The notes under the pieces are model-generated. The model worked only from the letters and a program-made list of their open reading frames with translations, ran no database searches and was not told the origin of the DNA. From NCBI RefSeq assembly GCF_002871345.2, contig NZ_CP136964.1, forward strand, positions 620,001-684,000: a stretch of DNA of 64,000 bases. The letters are read 5' to 3'. This stretch comes from Nosocomiicoccus massiliensis. Lineage in GTDB: Bacteria; Bacillota; Bacilli; Staphylococcales; Salinicoccaceae. Made by a program: the position numbers and the translations under genes. This document shows positions 9,200 to 16,560 of this stretch, in pieces (positions within the stretch are counted from its first letter, which is position 1; each line of letters starts with the position of its first letter).

Positions 9200-9238
9200 G
9201 GGTATAAACGTTGTTACCGCAACGGTTATGCCCTTTTT
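9200..9238 (+). terminator. Plus-strand terminator, probably for int in the circular form
   Basis: Stem GGGTATAAACGTTG/CAACGGTTATGCCC followed by TTTTT. No plus-strand gene lies upstream in the integrated state, but in the excised circle the integrase reads across attP directly into it. Confidence 0.75.
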
Positions 9239-9260
9239 GTATCTCGTTAATTCTAGTCAA

Positions 9261-9611
9261 TTACAGAGTAAAACGCCCCGTTTTTCGCCCCGTATTATAG
9301 CAAAATAATTCTTTTTCACTTAATAAATATCCTGCATAGCTATCGAGGGAAATTGTATCAGTATCACCACTAATTATAGCATATTCTATAGCATTCAATA
9401 ACTCCTGTACGGACTTCATATAATTATGGATCAGCACACTTTCATGATGATTAGAACTAATTCTAAATAGTTCTAATCTATCTAGTAAATCATCTACTTT
9501 ATAAATCATGTACAAATCGTTTTTGTTTAAGTTCATTAAATGTACAATTATCTTCTCTATTTCGTGTACATATTTAAAATAGTATGGTTTTATAATAAAA
9601 TATCGGCTCAT
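9261..9611 (-). CDS. Unknown protein at the cargo end of the island
   Basis: 116 residues from ATG 9611 (site TAGGTAGGTG upstream; a GTG at 9620 is also in frame). Charged, mostly helical-looking, with basic aromatic N-terminus (MSRYFIIKPYYFKYVHEIEK) and no signal peptide or membrane helix. I do not recognise a family. It is separated from the packaging genes by about 110 bp holding an extended -10 promoter, so it is expressed on its own, and its 3' end overlaps the CGCCCCGT arm repeats. Terminal, separately transcribed genes in PICIs and prophages are often accessory (helper interference, phage defence), but that is inference from position only. Confidence 0.65.
   Translation of the reverse strand: MSRYFIIKPYYFKYVHEIEKIIVHLMNLNKNDLYMIYKVDDLLDRLELFRISSNHHESVLIHNYMKSVQELLNAIEYAIISGDTDTISLDSYAGYLLSEKELFCYNTGRKTGRFTL
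9274..9293 (+). repeat. CGCCCCGT repeat pair, left (candidate integrase arm sites)
   Basis: Two CGCCCCGT copies 12 bp apart (start to start), inside the 3' end of the terminal cargo gene. Same sequence and orientation as the pair beside attR, so both arms of the joined attP would carry them. Confidence 0.6.
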
Positions 9612-9673
9612 TTTAAGCACCTACCTATATTTCTTTAAATAAGGCTCGTTATGAGGTTTCTCGTTATTTAGGT

Positions 9674-9682
9674 ATTATAACA
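9674..9682 (-). promoter_or_regulatory. Extended -10 promoter of the terminal cargo gene
   Basis: TGTTATAAT on the minus strand, about 60 bp before the start at 9611; the -35 is poor, as usual with TGn-extended -10 elements. Confidence 0.55.
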
Positions 9683-9724
9683 TTAGTTTACCTCTTAACG
9701 CTCCTCTGTGCCCTTCCTGTGAGG

Positions 9725-10039
9725 TCAATTTTTAACACCTTCACAAAAAATCGTTATAGTTCGGTTTTTTCCGTCATCATTCTCAATACTCGTAATATCA
9801 TAGATATTATTTTTGTATTCTATCTTATGCCAGTGTTTTATTCCTTCTCGATAACGTATTATAAAGCGTATAAACCCTTTTACGCCTCCTAGTCCACCCG
9901 CTGAAATAAAATCTCGACCTTTAAGCGTTCTTACGTCTGCATATGGTCTAAAAATAACAATATCCTCATAATCGCTTGGCATTGGTGGTATACGTTTACG
10001 CTCGATAATGTTTATTCTTTGATTAAAATGATATGCCAT
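9725..10039 (-). CDS. Phage head closure / head-tail joining protein
   Basis: 104 residues from ATG 10039, chosen because AAGGAG lies 8 nt upstream. Small beta-rich protein with family-like features of the Phage_H_T_join group (SPP1 gp16-like): N-terminal FNQRINIIERK, a middle ADVRTLKGRDFISAGG, and a C-terminal KIEYKNNIYDITSIE. It would plug the portal/connector and offer the docking face for a tail. In the island it is the last structural gene, 12 bp after terL; no tail gene follows. Family assignment is by pattern, not search. Confidence 0.7.
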   Translation of the reverse strand: MAYHFNQRINIIERKRIPPMPSDYEDIVIFRPYADVRTLKGRDFISAGGLGGVKGFIRFIIRYREGIKHWHKIEYKNNIYDITSIENDDGKNRTITIFCEGVKN

Positions 10040-10051
10040 TATATTCACTCC

Positions 10052-11692
10052 TTACTGTGCTCTAATAAATTCCTCGTAATGCTCAAATAAGCCTACATAA
10101 GCATCGAGCATACTTGCTGTACCGTCTATTCTTCTTTTAGCTGTTTGGTTTTTAATCGGTACAATATTACCGTTTCTATCCGTCAATATACTTGTGTTTG
10201 TTAAGCACCATTTAAGTAACGGGTTGTTATTGTAGTTAATTCTTTTCGCTTTTAGATCTGCACCCATGTTCTGCATCGGTAAACTTAACGTTCTTGCACC
10301 TTGGTGACACCTCACCATTTTAAAGCCGTGTTGTTCCATTTCATCAACCCAATACCTCGCACTGTAGTTGTCGTAATATATCCACAACGGTGTAATGCCG
10401 TAATCTTCAAGCATTTCCTTAAACCAATCTGTAATATCACTATAGTCAATGGTATTACCGTTACATAGCCTCAATAAGCCCTGCTCGTACCACTTGTCAT
10501 AGGGTATCTTTTCTTCTTCTACACGCTCATAGAAGTTATCACGAGGTAACCAGTACATTTGGTGTACATATCTCTTTTCTGTTTCTGGATCCATGAATAA
10601 CAGTGTGGCACACGATAAGTCTGTAGTAATACTTAAGTCTGCACCACCAATAGCGTAACCGTTTCTAAAATCTTCTATATCAAACGTTTCTTCATTGTTA
10701 ATATCATCAAAACTTAACCACGATTGCTCTGCTGTACTTCTTATGTTGAAGTCTTTAGTGAGTACACCTGTTAAGTCGTTCGGTGAGTTCTTTGCACGTT
10801 CTACTTTACGCTCTAAATCACTCACCTTTTTAATGCTATTGAGTGACGGGTTGGCTTTCTCCCACATATTAGGGTCTTTCCATTCCTCTTTACTATCTAA
10901 TTCATAAATAATCGGTAAAAAGTGCTCATCTTTAAAGTTACCGTCTACAATATTACAAGCGTACTCGTACATATCATCAAAAATAGTACCTCTTAACGTT
11001 CCTGCGGTTGTAATCATGATTAATAAAGGTTGTCTACGTGCTGATTGAGATTGTTTCATTACCTCATACATGTTTCTATCTTGTATGCTGTGTAACTCGT
11101 CTATTACAACGAGATGAGCATTTAAACCGTCTAAACTGTTTGAGTTCTTACCGAGTGCCATTAATTTGCTAAATGTATGCGGAAAGTATAGATCACTCTT
11201 ACGCTTTCTTACGTGATTAGATAAAAACTTACTTTGTTGTACCATGTTGTGTGCCTCATCAAATAGAATGTTGGCTTGTTCCTTTTTAGTAGCTATCGAG
11301 TATACTTCACTACCACCTTCACCGTCTGCAATCAGCATATACAACGCCAATGCTCCAAGTAGTGTAGTTTTACCGTTCTTACGCCCGATATAAAAGAATG
11401 ACTCTGTAAATCGTCTTAAACCTGTATCTCTATCGACAAAACCAAATAAAGCATTGATATAGGCTTTTTGAAACAACTCGAGTTCAATTGGTTTACCTGC
11501 CCATTCACCTTTTGAGTGCCTACAAAAACGCTCGATAAATTCAATTGGGCGGTTGGCAAGTTCTAAATTAAATTCAAATTGCTCACTTTCGTACATATCA
11601 TTTACAAGTTGTTCGTACTGCTTGTACAATCTTTTACTTACAACGATTTCACCGCTTTTCATTTTCTCAAAGTATTCAACCATGTAATTCAT
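10052..11692 (-). CDS. terL: Terminase large subunit (HK97-like)
   Basis: DNA-packaging motor, 546 residues. N-terminal ATPase with Walker A GRKNGKTT (about residues 103-110) and Walker B HLVVIDELHS (about 192-201). The C-terminal RNase H-like nuclease shows aspartates in GGADLSITTD and in IYYDNYSARYWVDEM. Length and motif spacing are those of a complete TerL. The start overlaps the terS stop by one base. Together with TerS and the HNH protein this gives an autonomous packaging set, unlike classical SaPIs that borrow the helper's large terminase. Confidence 0.95.
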   Translation of the reverse strand: MNYMVEYFEKMKSGEIVVSKRLYKQYEQLVNDMYESEQFEFNLELANRPIEFIERFCRHSKGEWAGKPIELELFQKAYINALFGFVDRDTGLRRFTESFFYIGRKNGKTTLLGALALYMLIADGEGGSEVYSIATKKEQANILFDEAHNMVQQSKFLSNHVRKRKSDLYFPHTFSKLMALGKNSNSLDGLNAHLVVIDELHSIQDRNMYEVMKQSQSARRQPLLIMITTAGTLRGTIFDDMYEYACNIVDGNFKDEHFLPIIYELDSKEEWKDPNMWEKANPSLNSIKKVSDLERKVERAKNSPNDLTGVLTKDFNIRSTAEQSWLSFDDINNEETFDIEDFRNGYAIGGADLSITTDLSCATLLFMDPETEKRYVHQMYWLPRDNFYERVEEEKIPYDKWYEQGLLRLCNGNTIDYSDITDWFKEMLEDYGITPLWIYYDNYSARYWVDEMEQHGFKMVRCHQGARTLSLPMQNMGADLKAKRINYNNNPLLKWCLTNTSILTDRNGNIVPIKNQTAKRRIDGTASMLDAYVGLFEHYEEFIRAQ

Positions 11693-12018
11693 TAGTTACC
11701 ACCGAGAAAGTCTAATAGTTCATCACTTGCTTGTTCACTATTTGGAAGTAATTCAATCAGTTGCTTAATGATATTACTGTAGCGTGATAACGTTGTATTA
11801 TAGCTTTTTAGTGCTGGGTGTTCACGGTAGTATTCCTGACTACCATTCTGAAATAAATCTAATACGCCTTCTTTTTTTATGATTTCTCGCAAATTGTTTA
11901 ATGTTGCATTAATGAATACGAGTTCATCATATAACGCCGTTGCTATTGGTTGTTTATTGTCGGGTACTTCCTGTAAACTTTTTTCAAGTTTCTTAAAATT
12001 AAGGTTAATCTGTTTCAT
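11692..12018 (-). CDS. terS: Terminase small subunit (P27 family)
   Basis: 108 residues from ATG 12018, preceded by AAAGGATTG; the frame is open to 12138, but that stretch is GC-rich and not protein-like. Contains the P27-type C-terminal pattern: DLFQNGSQEYYREHPALKSYN, then a helical region ending ELLDFLGG. Recognises the packaging start on DNA and passes it to TerL; a satellite-specific TerS directs packaging to island DNA. One-base overlap with terL. Probably binds the GC-rich stretch immediately upstream. Confidence 0.88.
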   Translation of the reverse strand: MKQINLNFKKLEKSLQEVPDNKQPIATALYDELVFINATLNNLREIIKKEGVLDLFQNGSQEYYREHPALKSYNTTLSRYSNIIKQLIELLPNSEQASDELLDFLGGN

Positions 12019-12081
12019 ATCGTTCAATCCTTTCCTAAATTTGCCCCATATCGTTAAATTTTTCGTGTGGAGGAAAAGTAA

Positions 12082-12134
12082 ACTCCCCGCACCGTTCCCC
12101 GAGCCCCGCACTCGCTGGGAATGAATGGGGGTAC
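12082..12134. other. Candidate cos/packaging site between HNH and terS
   Basis: A GC-rich patch in AT-rich surroundings with repeated CCCCGCAC (about 12086-12093 and 12104-12111) and CCCCGAG elements. It is located exactly between the HNH nuclease gene and terS, where cos-packaging phages of Gram-positives carry the cleavage site. Assignment is from position and composition. Confidence 0.5.
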
Positions 12135-12428
12135 TCATCTTTTTATCAATTGTCCGTTCTCATCAAAGGTTAGTCCTTCTTCCGTTGCATCTGTTTTAAA
12201 GTGTTCTTTGTTATGACAATCTATACATAGGCTTTCTAGTAGACTCCAGTTCAAACTAACGTTAGGATCATCATAATTACTATCGTTTAAGTAGGTTTTA
12301 TGGTGGCATATAGTCGCTACACCACCACAACGCTCACAAATATAGTTTTTACTTTGCATATATCCATTACGGCACTTTCTCCACGCTTTAGACTTGTAAA
12401 ACGCTGTTCTATCCATGATTTGACTCAT
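12135..12428 (-). CDS. HNH endonuclease
   Basis: 97 residues (or 93 from ATG 12416). Zinc-ribbon cysteines CERCGG and CIDCHNKEH frame a catalytic HHKTYL, the standard HNH layout. In cos phages with P27 TerS, such HNH proteins cooperate with TerL in making the cohesive ends. Its start overlaps the end of the connector gene, so it is translated in the same operon. The position directly beside the GC-rich candidate cos site and terS supports a packaging role. Confidence 0.92.
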   Translation of the reverse strand: MSQIMDRTAFYKSKAWRKCRNGYMQSKNYICERCGGVATICHHKTYLNDSNYDDPNVSLNWSLLESLCIDCHNKEHFKTDATEEGLTFDENGQLIKR

Positions 12429-12693
12429 TTATAAGCGTTAAAGCCGTAAAAAGACTATCAATTGTACGTCTTAAGCGTTCGCTATCCTCTGTTTGAGTGT
12501 CAAACCATAGTAAAAGAATGAATTTAGCAACGTTTTGGGCTACTGGGTGAGCCTCTTTATCATTTGGGCACTTATACCCTGTACTAACCTCAATATAGCT
12601 AGGAATAGCATTAATTAATGGAATAATTATCTCATCAGCGTAATCATCATCTATTCTTAAGAACTCTCTTGCCTCTTCTAATTTAATAATCAT
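12409..12693 (-). CDS. Head-tail connector (gp6/gp15-like)
   Basis: 94 residues from ATG 12693, chosen for the AGGAAGTG site; the frame opens earlier at 12729. Helical protein with the family-typical N-terminus (LEEAREFLRIDDDYADEIIIPLI) and a GYKCP turn in the middle. Forms the ring below the portal. It lies between the capsid and HNH genes and overlaps the HNH start. Confidence 0.8.
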   Translation of the reverse strand: MIIKLEEAREFLRIDDDYADEIIIPLINAIPSYIEVSTGYKCPNDKEAHPVAQNVAKFILLLWFDTQTEDSERLRRTIDSLFTALTLINESNHG

Positions 12694-12753
12694 TTTATTC
12701 ACTTCCTTATTAAAATAGGACACTAGCATTACACCAGTGCCCTAATAAATTAT

Positions 12754-13968
12754 TTATACTTCTTCAACTGGAGCAGTTAGTTTAATGAATGCCTCATCTA
12801 CTAAAGGTTTTGTATCTGCAATTGCCATTGCTCTATAGTCGATTAAACCACTTCTAAATGATGACTCACGAGATACTTCAAGCATCATACCGTCTGAAAT
12901 GTTTACGCCCATATATTTAAAGTCACCGAGTAAAATAACGCCGTCATCAATGTGATCATCAATGATAACCTCTTTACCTAAAATATGACCAACCGACTCA
13001 TTGCGTGGGTCTTGTAGGAAGATAGGTCTGTTGTTGTTATCCACGATTGAATACACTGTGTTATATAGCGTTGCGTTGCTCATTGCAAATTTTGCATTGC
13101 TAGAATATCCACGCTTTAATTTAGCGAGTGCTTTCGTAAAGTCTAAATACTCACCTTTTAAATCTAGAGTGTTTGTGTCGTTCCACTGAACGCCAGTTAA
13201 TAGCCCTGTGCCTTGTTCTTTACCTGTTCCGTTAATTACTGCATCAGCGATTGCCTCCATAACACAAGAAGTTAATTCCTCTGTTACATATGACTCGAAC
13301 GCTTGAATTGACATTTTGTGTGCTTTAGCACTGATAGAGAATACTTTGATAATCTCGTAACCGTCAAATTGGACAGTAGCAGTTTCTACAATTTCAGCAT
13401 CAACTAACTTACCTTCTGTATGCCATTGTGCTTTGTCGTGTGGTGTTCCAATTGGAATAGCAATCTTTGTAGGCATATTGAAACTACGAACGTGTGCAAG
13501 TAGTCCGCCTTGCTTTTTAGCTAATCGGATAACCTCGTTAAGTGTTTGAGTTGGTAATACGGCAGATGAGTTTGTAGCTGTGTTAAAGTTGTTCGCTCTA
13601 CCTTCTACCTTTTGCTTTTCCATTGCTGTATTGAATGTACGTTCTTCAATACTTGTTAATTCTTGTCCGAGCATCTTTTTGAAGAATGCTAATCTGTATT
13701 CTTTTGTATCAAAAATGTTTTCAGTCGGTACTTCCTCTTTAAAGTTCATTTGTGTAATTGGGTTGAAACTTCTTTCTTCCGTAGCGTTTTCTTTTTTCTC
13801 TAAAATATTTTCTTTCACTTTCATCAGTCCTTCAATTTCAATATTTAATTTCTTCACGTCTGCATTTGGGTTAGTGTCGATTTCCTCGTTGATTTCTTCC
13901 GCACGTTTCTCAATTTCATTCATTGAGTAATCACGGTATTTGTTAAAGTATTCTTGTACTGTATTCAT
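12754..13968 (-). CDS. HK97-family major capsid protein
   Basis: 404 residues. The N-terminal 100-120 residues are a charged coiled coil (delta/scaffold domain) removed by the prohead protease; the HK97 fold follows (ATNSSAVLPTQTLNEVIRLAKKQGGLLAHVRSF onward in two parts). Typical features are the GTGKEQGTGLLTG loop and the C-terminal RSGLIDYRAMAIAD region. Starts 3 bp after the protease gene. Having its own capsid gene separates this island from SaPIs that reshape helper capsids. Confidence 0.95.
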   Translation of the reverse strand: MNTVQEYFNKYRDYSMNEIEKRAEEINEEIDTNPNADVKKLNIEIEGLMKVKENILEKKENATEERSFNPITQMNFKEEVPTENIFDTKEYRLAFFKKMLGQELTSIEERTFNTAMEKQKVEGRANNFNTATNSSAVLPTQTLNEVIRLAKKQGGLLAHVRSFNMPTKIAIPIGTPHDKAQWHTEGKLVDAEIVETATVQFDGYEIIKVFSISAKAHKMSIQAFESYVTEELTSCVMEAIADAVINGTGKEQGTGLLTGVQWNDTNTLDLKGEYLDFTKALAKLKRGYSSNAKFAMSNATLYNTVYSIVDNNNRPIFLQDPRNESVGHILGKEVIIDDHIDDGVILLGDFKYMGVNISDGMMLEVSRESSFRSGLIDYRAMAIADTKPLVDEAFIKLTAPVEEV

Positions 13969-13971
13969 TGT

Positions 13972-14547
13972 TTAAATCTCCTTTTTTAGTAATTGATTAA
14001 TTTTAATTTTTGTTTGTTGCCTTTCATGACTGTTAAGTTCATTCCATACTTCCTCAATTTGTGAACGTGCCTCCACGCTCGTTTGTGGATATGCTGGAAA
14101 TGAAACCACTGAACACTCATACACTTTATTGATTTTAGTAATCGTTCGTGTATTTGTTTTCGCATCATAATGACTACCGTCATCATCTACAGTAAAAGCA
14201 AAACTCATACCTTTTAAATCGCCTCGTTCTACTGCCGTATGAACACTGCGACCTTCTTCGGTGTGTGGAAGTTCCGCCCTTATTTCTAGCCCTGCCGAGC
14301 CTAGTCTTAACTGCATTGTCTTTGGCGTTCGTGCGAGTGGTATTCTCTTAACGTCATGATTTATATACAGTGATACATCAGATAAATCAGTATCATCTAA
14401 TGCACCACGCTGTATAACTTCTTTATACGATCCAAATGGAGCGTTTATAACTGTTGGTGTGTCATACAAAATCGGTACACCTTCTAATATGAGTTCATTG
14501 TTTTCTTGCTCGTCTGCTCTCAATTCTGCTATTCTAAACTCTTTCAT
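13972..14547 (-). CDS. HK97-family prohead protease (S78)
   Basis: About 191 residues from ATG 14547 (GGAAGGTGAT upstream). The family's catalytic serine/histidine regions are visible: LYINHDVKRIPLART containing the histidine, and GMSFAFTVDDD with the serine. It cleaves the capsid delta domain during prohead maturation. Its 5' end overlaps the portal gene by 14 bp and it is followed immediately by the capsid gene, the classic portal-protease-capsid order. Confidence 0.93.
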   Translation of the reverse strand: MKEFRIAELRADEQENNELILEGVPILYDTPTVINAPFGSYKEVIQRGALDDTDLSDVSLYINHDVKRIPLARTPKTMQLRLGSAGLEIRAELPHTEEGRSVHTAVERGDLKGMSFAFTVDDDGSHYDAKTNTRTITKINKVYECSVVSFPAYPQTSVEARSQIEEVWNELNSHERQQTKIKINQLLKKEI

Positions 14548-15748
14548 TTTTATCACCTTCCGACTTGTTTAATTGGTATTGTTCAGCAATATTTTTATCA
14601 ATGTAGTTTAATGACATAATGTGTTCATCTCCATTTTCTATAGGAGGTAAATTAAGCATCTCTAGGGCTTGATTTGGTGTGAGTATGCCTAATGGTACTA
14701 ACTTCTCAATAGTTGCCGTCTTACTCTTGTTACTAGCGAACTGTAGCCTATTAGACTCAAATATAATTTCATTACCAAATGACTGCTCACGCTCTGTAAA
14801 TACCTTTTCAGTGAGTTCCTGCGATAACTGTAATGCAAATGGCTCAATGATACTTTCATAAAATGCACTCCACTCATCTTCTGAATATGTGCTATTTACA
14901 ATACGTTCACTTACACCGAGATAGTCATATATCTTTGTTTTGATTGCCTCAATTTCATTACTGTTAATATCTGCATCAGTTGGTTTAAGTGGTATATATT
15001 CCGCCTTTGCATCAAGTGAGGCAATGCCTCCAGTGTTTGAAATATCAAGGTAATCTCTTACAAAACTATCTTTTTCCTTCTTCAAATTATCGGGGCTGAT
15101 TGTTTGGCTATACTTTAAAATTCCTTTTAAGTTAGTACTATTCCTAATAGCGTGTGTCATGCCCTCGTTCTGCATATGTGCGACTTCTAAAGTCGGTAAA
15201 ATAGATGCGTTAGAGTCACCGAGTAACTCATTAGAGTTGAAGTGTCGTCTTAATATGATGAGTTGATTAATATGAAACGTTGCGTGTTTCCCGTTGGCAA
15301 ATAAGAATTTACAATACAGTTCACCGCTTAAGTCCGTGACATATTCCATATTCACCGAGTGCAACGGGTATATTGCACGTAAATTACCGTTATCATCTTT
15401 ATCCAGTAATGCAAATGCGTTGTTGTGAATGTATAAATGCGTACATAATTTATAAAGAAAATCGTAACTCGTCATATATGGGTTTGGTCTGTTACCAAGT
15501 ATTCTATTTAGTTGTGTGTTACCGTTGGAACGCTCACTATAGTTTTTAGTGTGTACAATGTGGCGACCTCTTAACTTCCCAATATTTCGAGCGATACTGT
15601 CAACTGCAAATCTAAATACCTCATTCTCATAAGCATTACCAGTAAAGCTATTGAATATGCCAATGTTAGAAGTTAGTAACTCCAGCCGTTCAGTTTGCTT
15701 TTCTTTAATCTTGTTAATGCCTAATATTCTATCTAGTAAACTTGCCAT
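14534..15748 (-). CDS. HK97-family portal protein
   Basis: 404 residues from ATG 15748 (MASLLDRILG), preceded by GAAGGG; the upstream open frame to 15850 lies inside another gene. Typical portal content: N-terminal FNSFTGNAYENEVFRFAVDSIARNIG, NPYMTSYDFLYKL in the wing, and the late SERIVNSTYSEDEWSAFYESIIEP helix. Forms the dodecameric DNA channel. First gene of the head module. Confidence 0.94.
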   Translation of the reverse strand: MASLLDRILGINKIKEKQTERLELLTSNIGIFNSFTGNAYENEVFRFAVDSIARNIGKLRGRHIVHTKNYSERSNGNTQLNRILGNRPNPYMTSYDFLYKLCTHLYIHNNAFALLDKDDNGNLRAIYPLHSVNMEYVTDLSGELYCKFLFANGKHATFHINQLIILRRHFNSNELLGDSNASILPTLEVAHMQNEGMTHAIRNSTNLKGILKYSQTISPDNLKKEKDSFVRDYLDISNTGGIASLDAKAEYIPLKPTDADINSNEIEAIKTKIYDYLGVSERIVNSTYSEDEWSAFYESIIEPFALQLSQELTEKVFTEREQSFGNEIIFESNRLQFASNKSKTATIEKLVPLGILTPNQALEMLNLPPIENGDEHIMSLNYIDKNIAEQYQLNKSEGDKNERV

Positions 15749-16271
15749 ATGTTCCCTTCTTTCCCATTGCAAATAATGATATTGGCGGTAAGTCCATAAA
15801 ATAATTTGAGAGTTGGTAAAGTTGGTATTTACCGCCATGTGTGTAATCAATTTTTTTAGTTCTTTCCACGTATGCTATTTCTCTTTTAGATCTCAACTTA
15901 CCAAGTTTGTTATTTACAGTTTTTGAAAACTCGTCAAATTCCGTACAATCAATCATGAATTGACCTGTTTCATATTGTTGTCTTAAGCAATTATCTATAT
16001 GTTCATTGCCGTGCTGGTCTAACAATTCATGAGATACTTCTAATTGCTTTTCGAGTTTCTCAATGCGATTGTCGATATGTGCCAAATCAATTGCGGTTAT
16101 TTCTACACTTCTTGCATAAGTCGATATGTCACCAGTTTGTTCATCAAATGCCATTCTCGGCACTGATTGAAAAATCAAATCTTCCCGTTTATCCTTTAAT
16201 TCCTGTATCTGTTGGTTTATGTTGTACGGGTTTATCTTCTTGTATATTGAATATTGATTAAAGTACTCCAA
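15729..16271 (-). CDS. Island protein of unknown function before the head genes
   Basis: 180 residues, no recognised family. Two coiled-coil-like stretches (about residues 18-35 and 60-85, rich in K, E, L and Q), no membrane segment, basic C-terminus. It lies between the replication origin and the portal gene, overlaps the portal start by 20 bp, and opens the structural operon. A role in late-gene control, size determination or DNA packaging is possible; none is shown. A site at the GAGGTGATC region precedes ATG 16271. Confidence 0.7.
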   Translation of the reverse strand: MEYFNQYSIYKKINPYNINQQIQELKDKREDLIFQSVPRMAFDEQTGDISTYARSVEITAIDLAHIDNRIEKLEKQLEVSHELLDQHGNEHIDNCLRQQYETGQFMIDCTEFDEFSKTVNNKLGKLRSKREIAYVERTKKIDYTHGGKYQLYQLSNYFMDLPPISLFAMGKKGTYGKFTR

Positions 16272-16275
16272 TTAG

Positions 16276-16560
16276 ATCACCTCGGTTAGTGAAAAGGTTA
16301 GTGAAATTTCACCTTTCGCTAACCGTGAAACTCCATGTGTGCCATGGTTTTACTCCATGTTGGTTAGTGGTTAGCGTAACTTTCGACTTATTTCTGTTTT
16401 TTTCTTCTTTTCGCCTTTTTTATCTACTATAGAATTATTTTTAAAAATATAGATATTTACGCTAACTCGCTAACCAAAACCTTAAAACCTTTGGTACGTA
16501 TGGCTTACGCTGGTTAGTGAAACGATTTTTTTCGCTAACTTTCGCTAACCTTCACTAACT
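16276..16560. other. Iteron-type replication origin of the island
   Basis: About eleven copies of GGTTAGTGAAA or its complement TTTCGCTAACC (for example 16284-16294, 16296-16306, 16314-16324, 16369-16379, 16456-16466, 16512-16522, 16530-16539, 16540-16549, 16551-16559) flank an A/T-rich core at about 16385-16460. Staphylococcal islands keep an origin of this design directly downstream of rep, and this block abuts the end of the Rep gene. No gene fits here. Confidence 0.85.

Noticed and set aside
12019..12138. N-terminal extension of TerS
   Set aside because: The extra codons lack a ribosome site, come from the GC-rich candidate cos region, and P27-type small subunits are usually about 105 residues.
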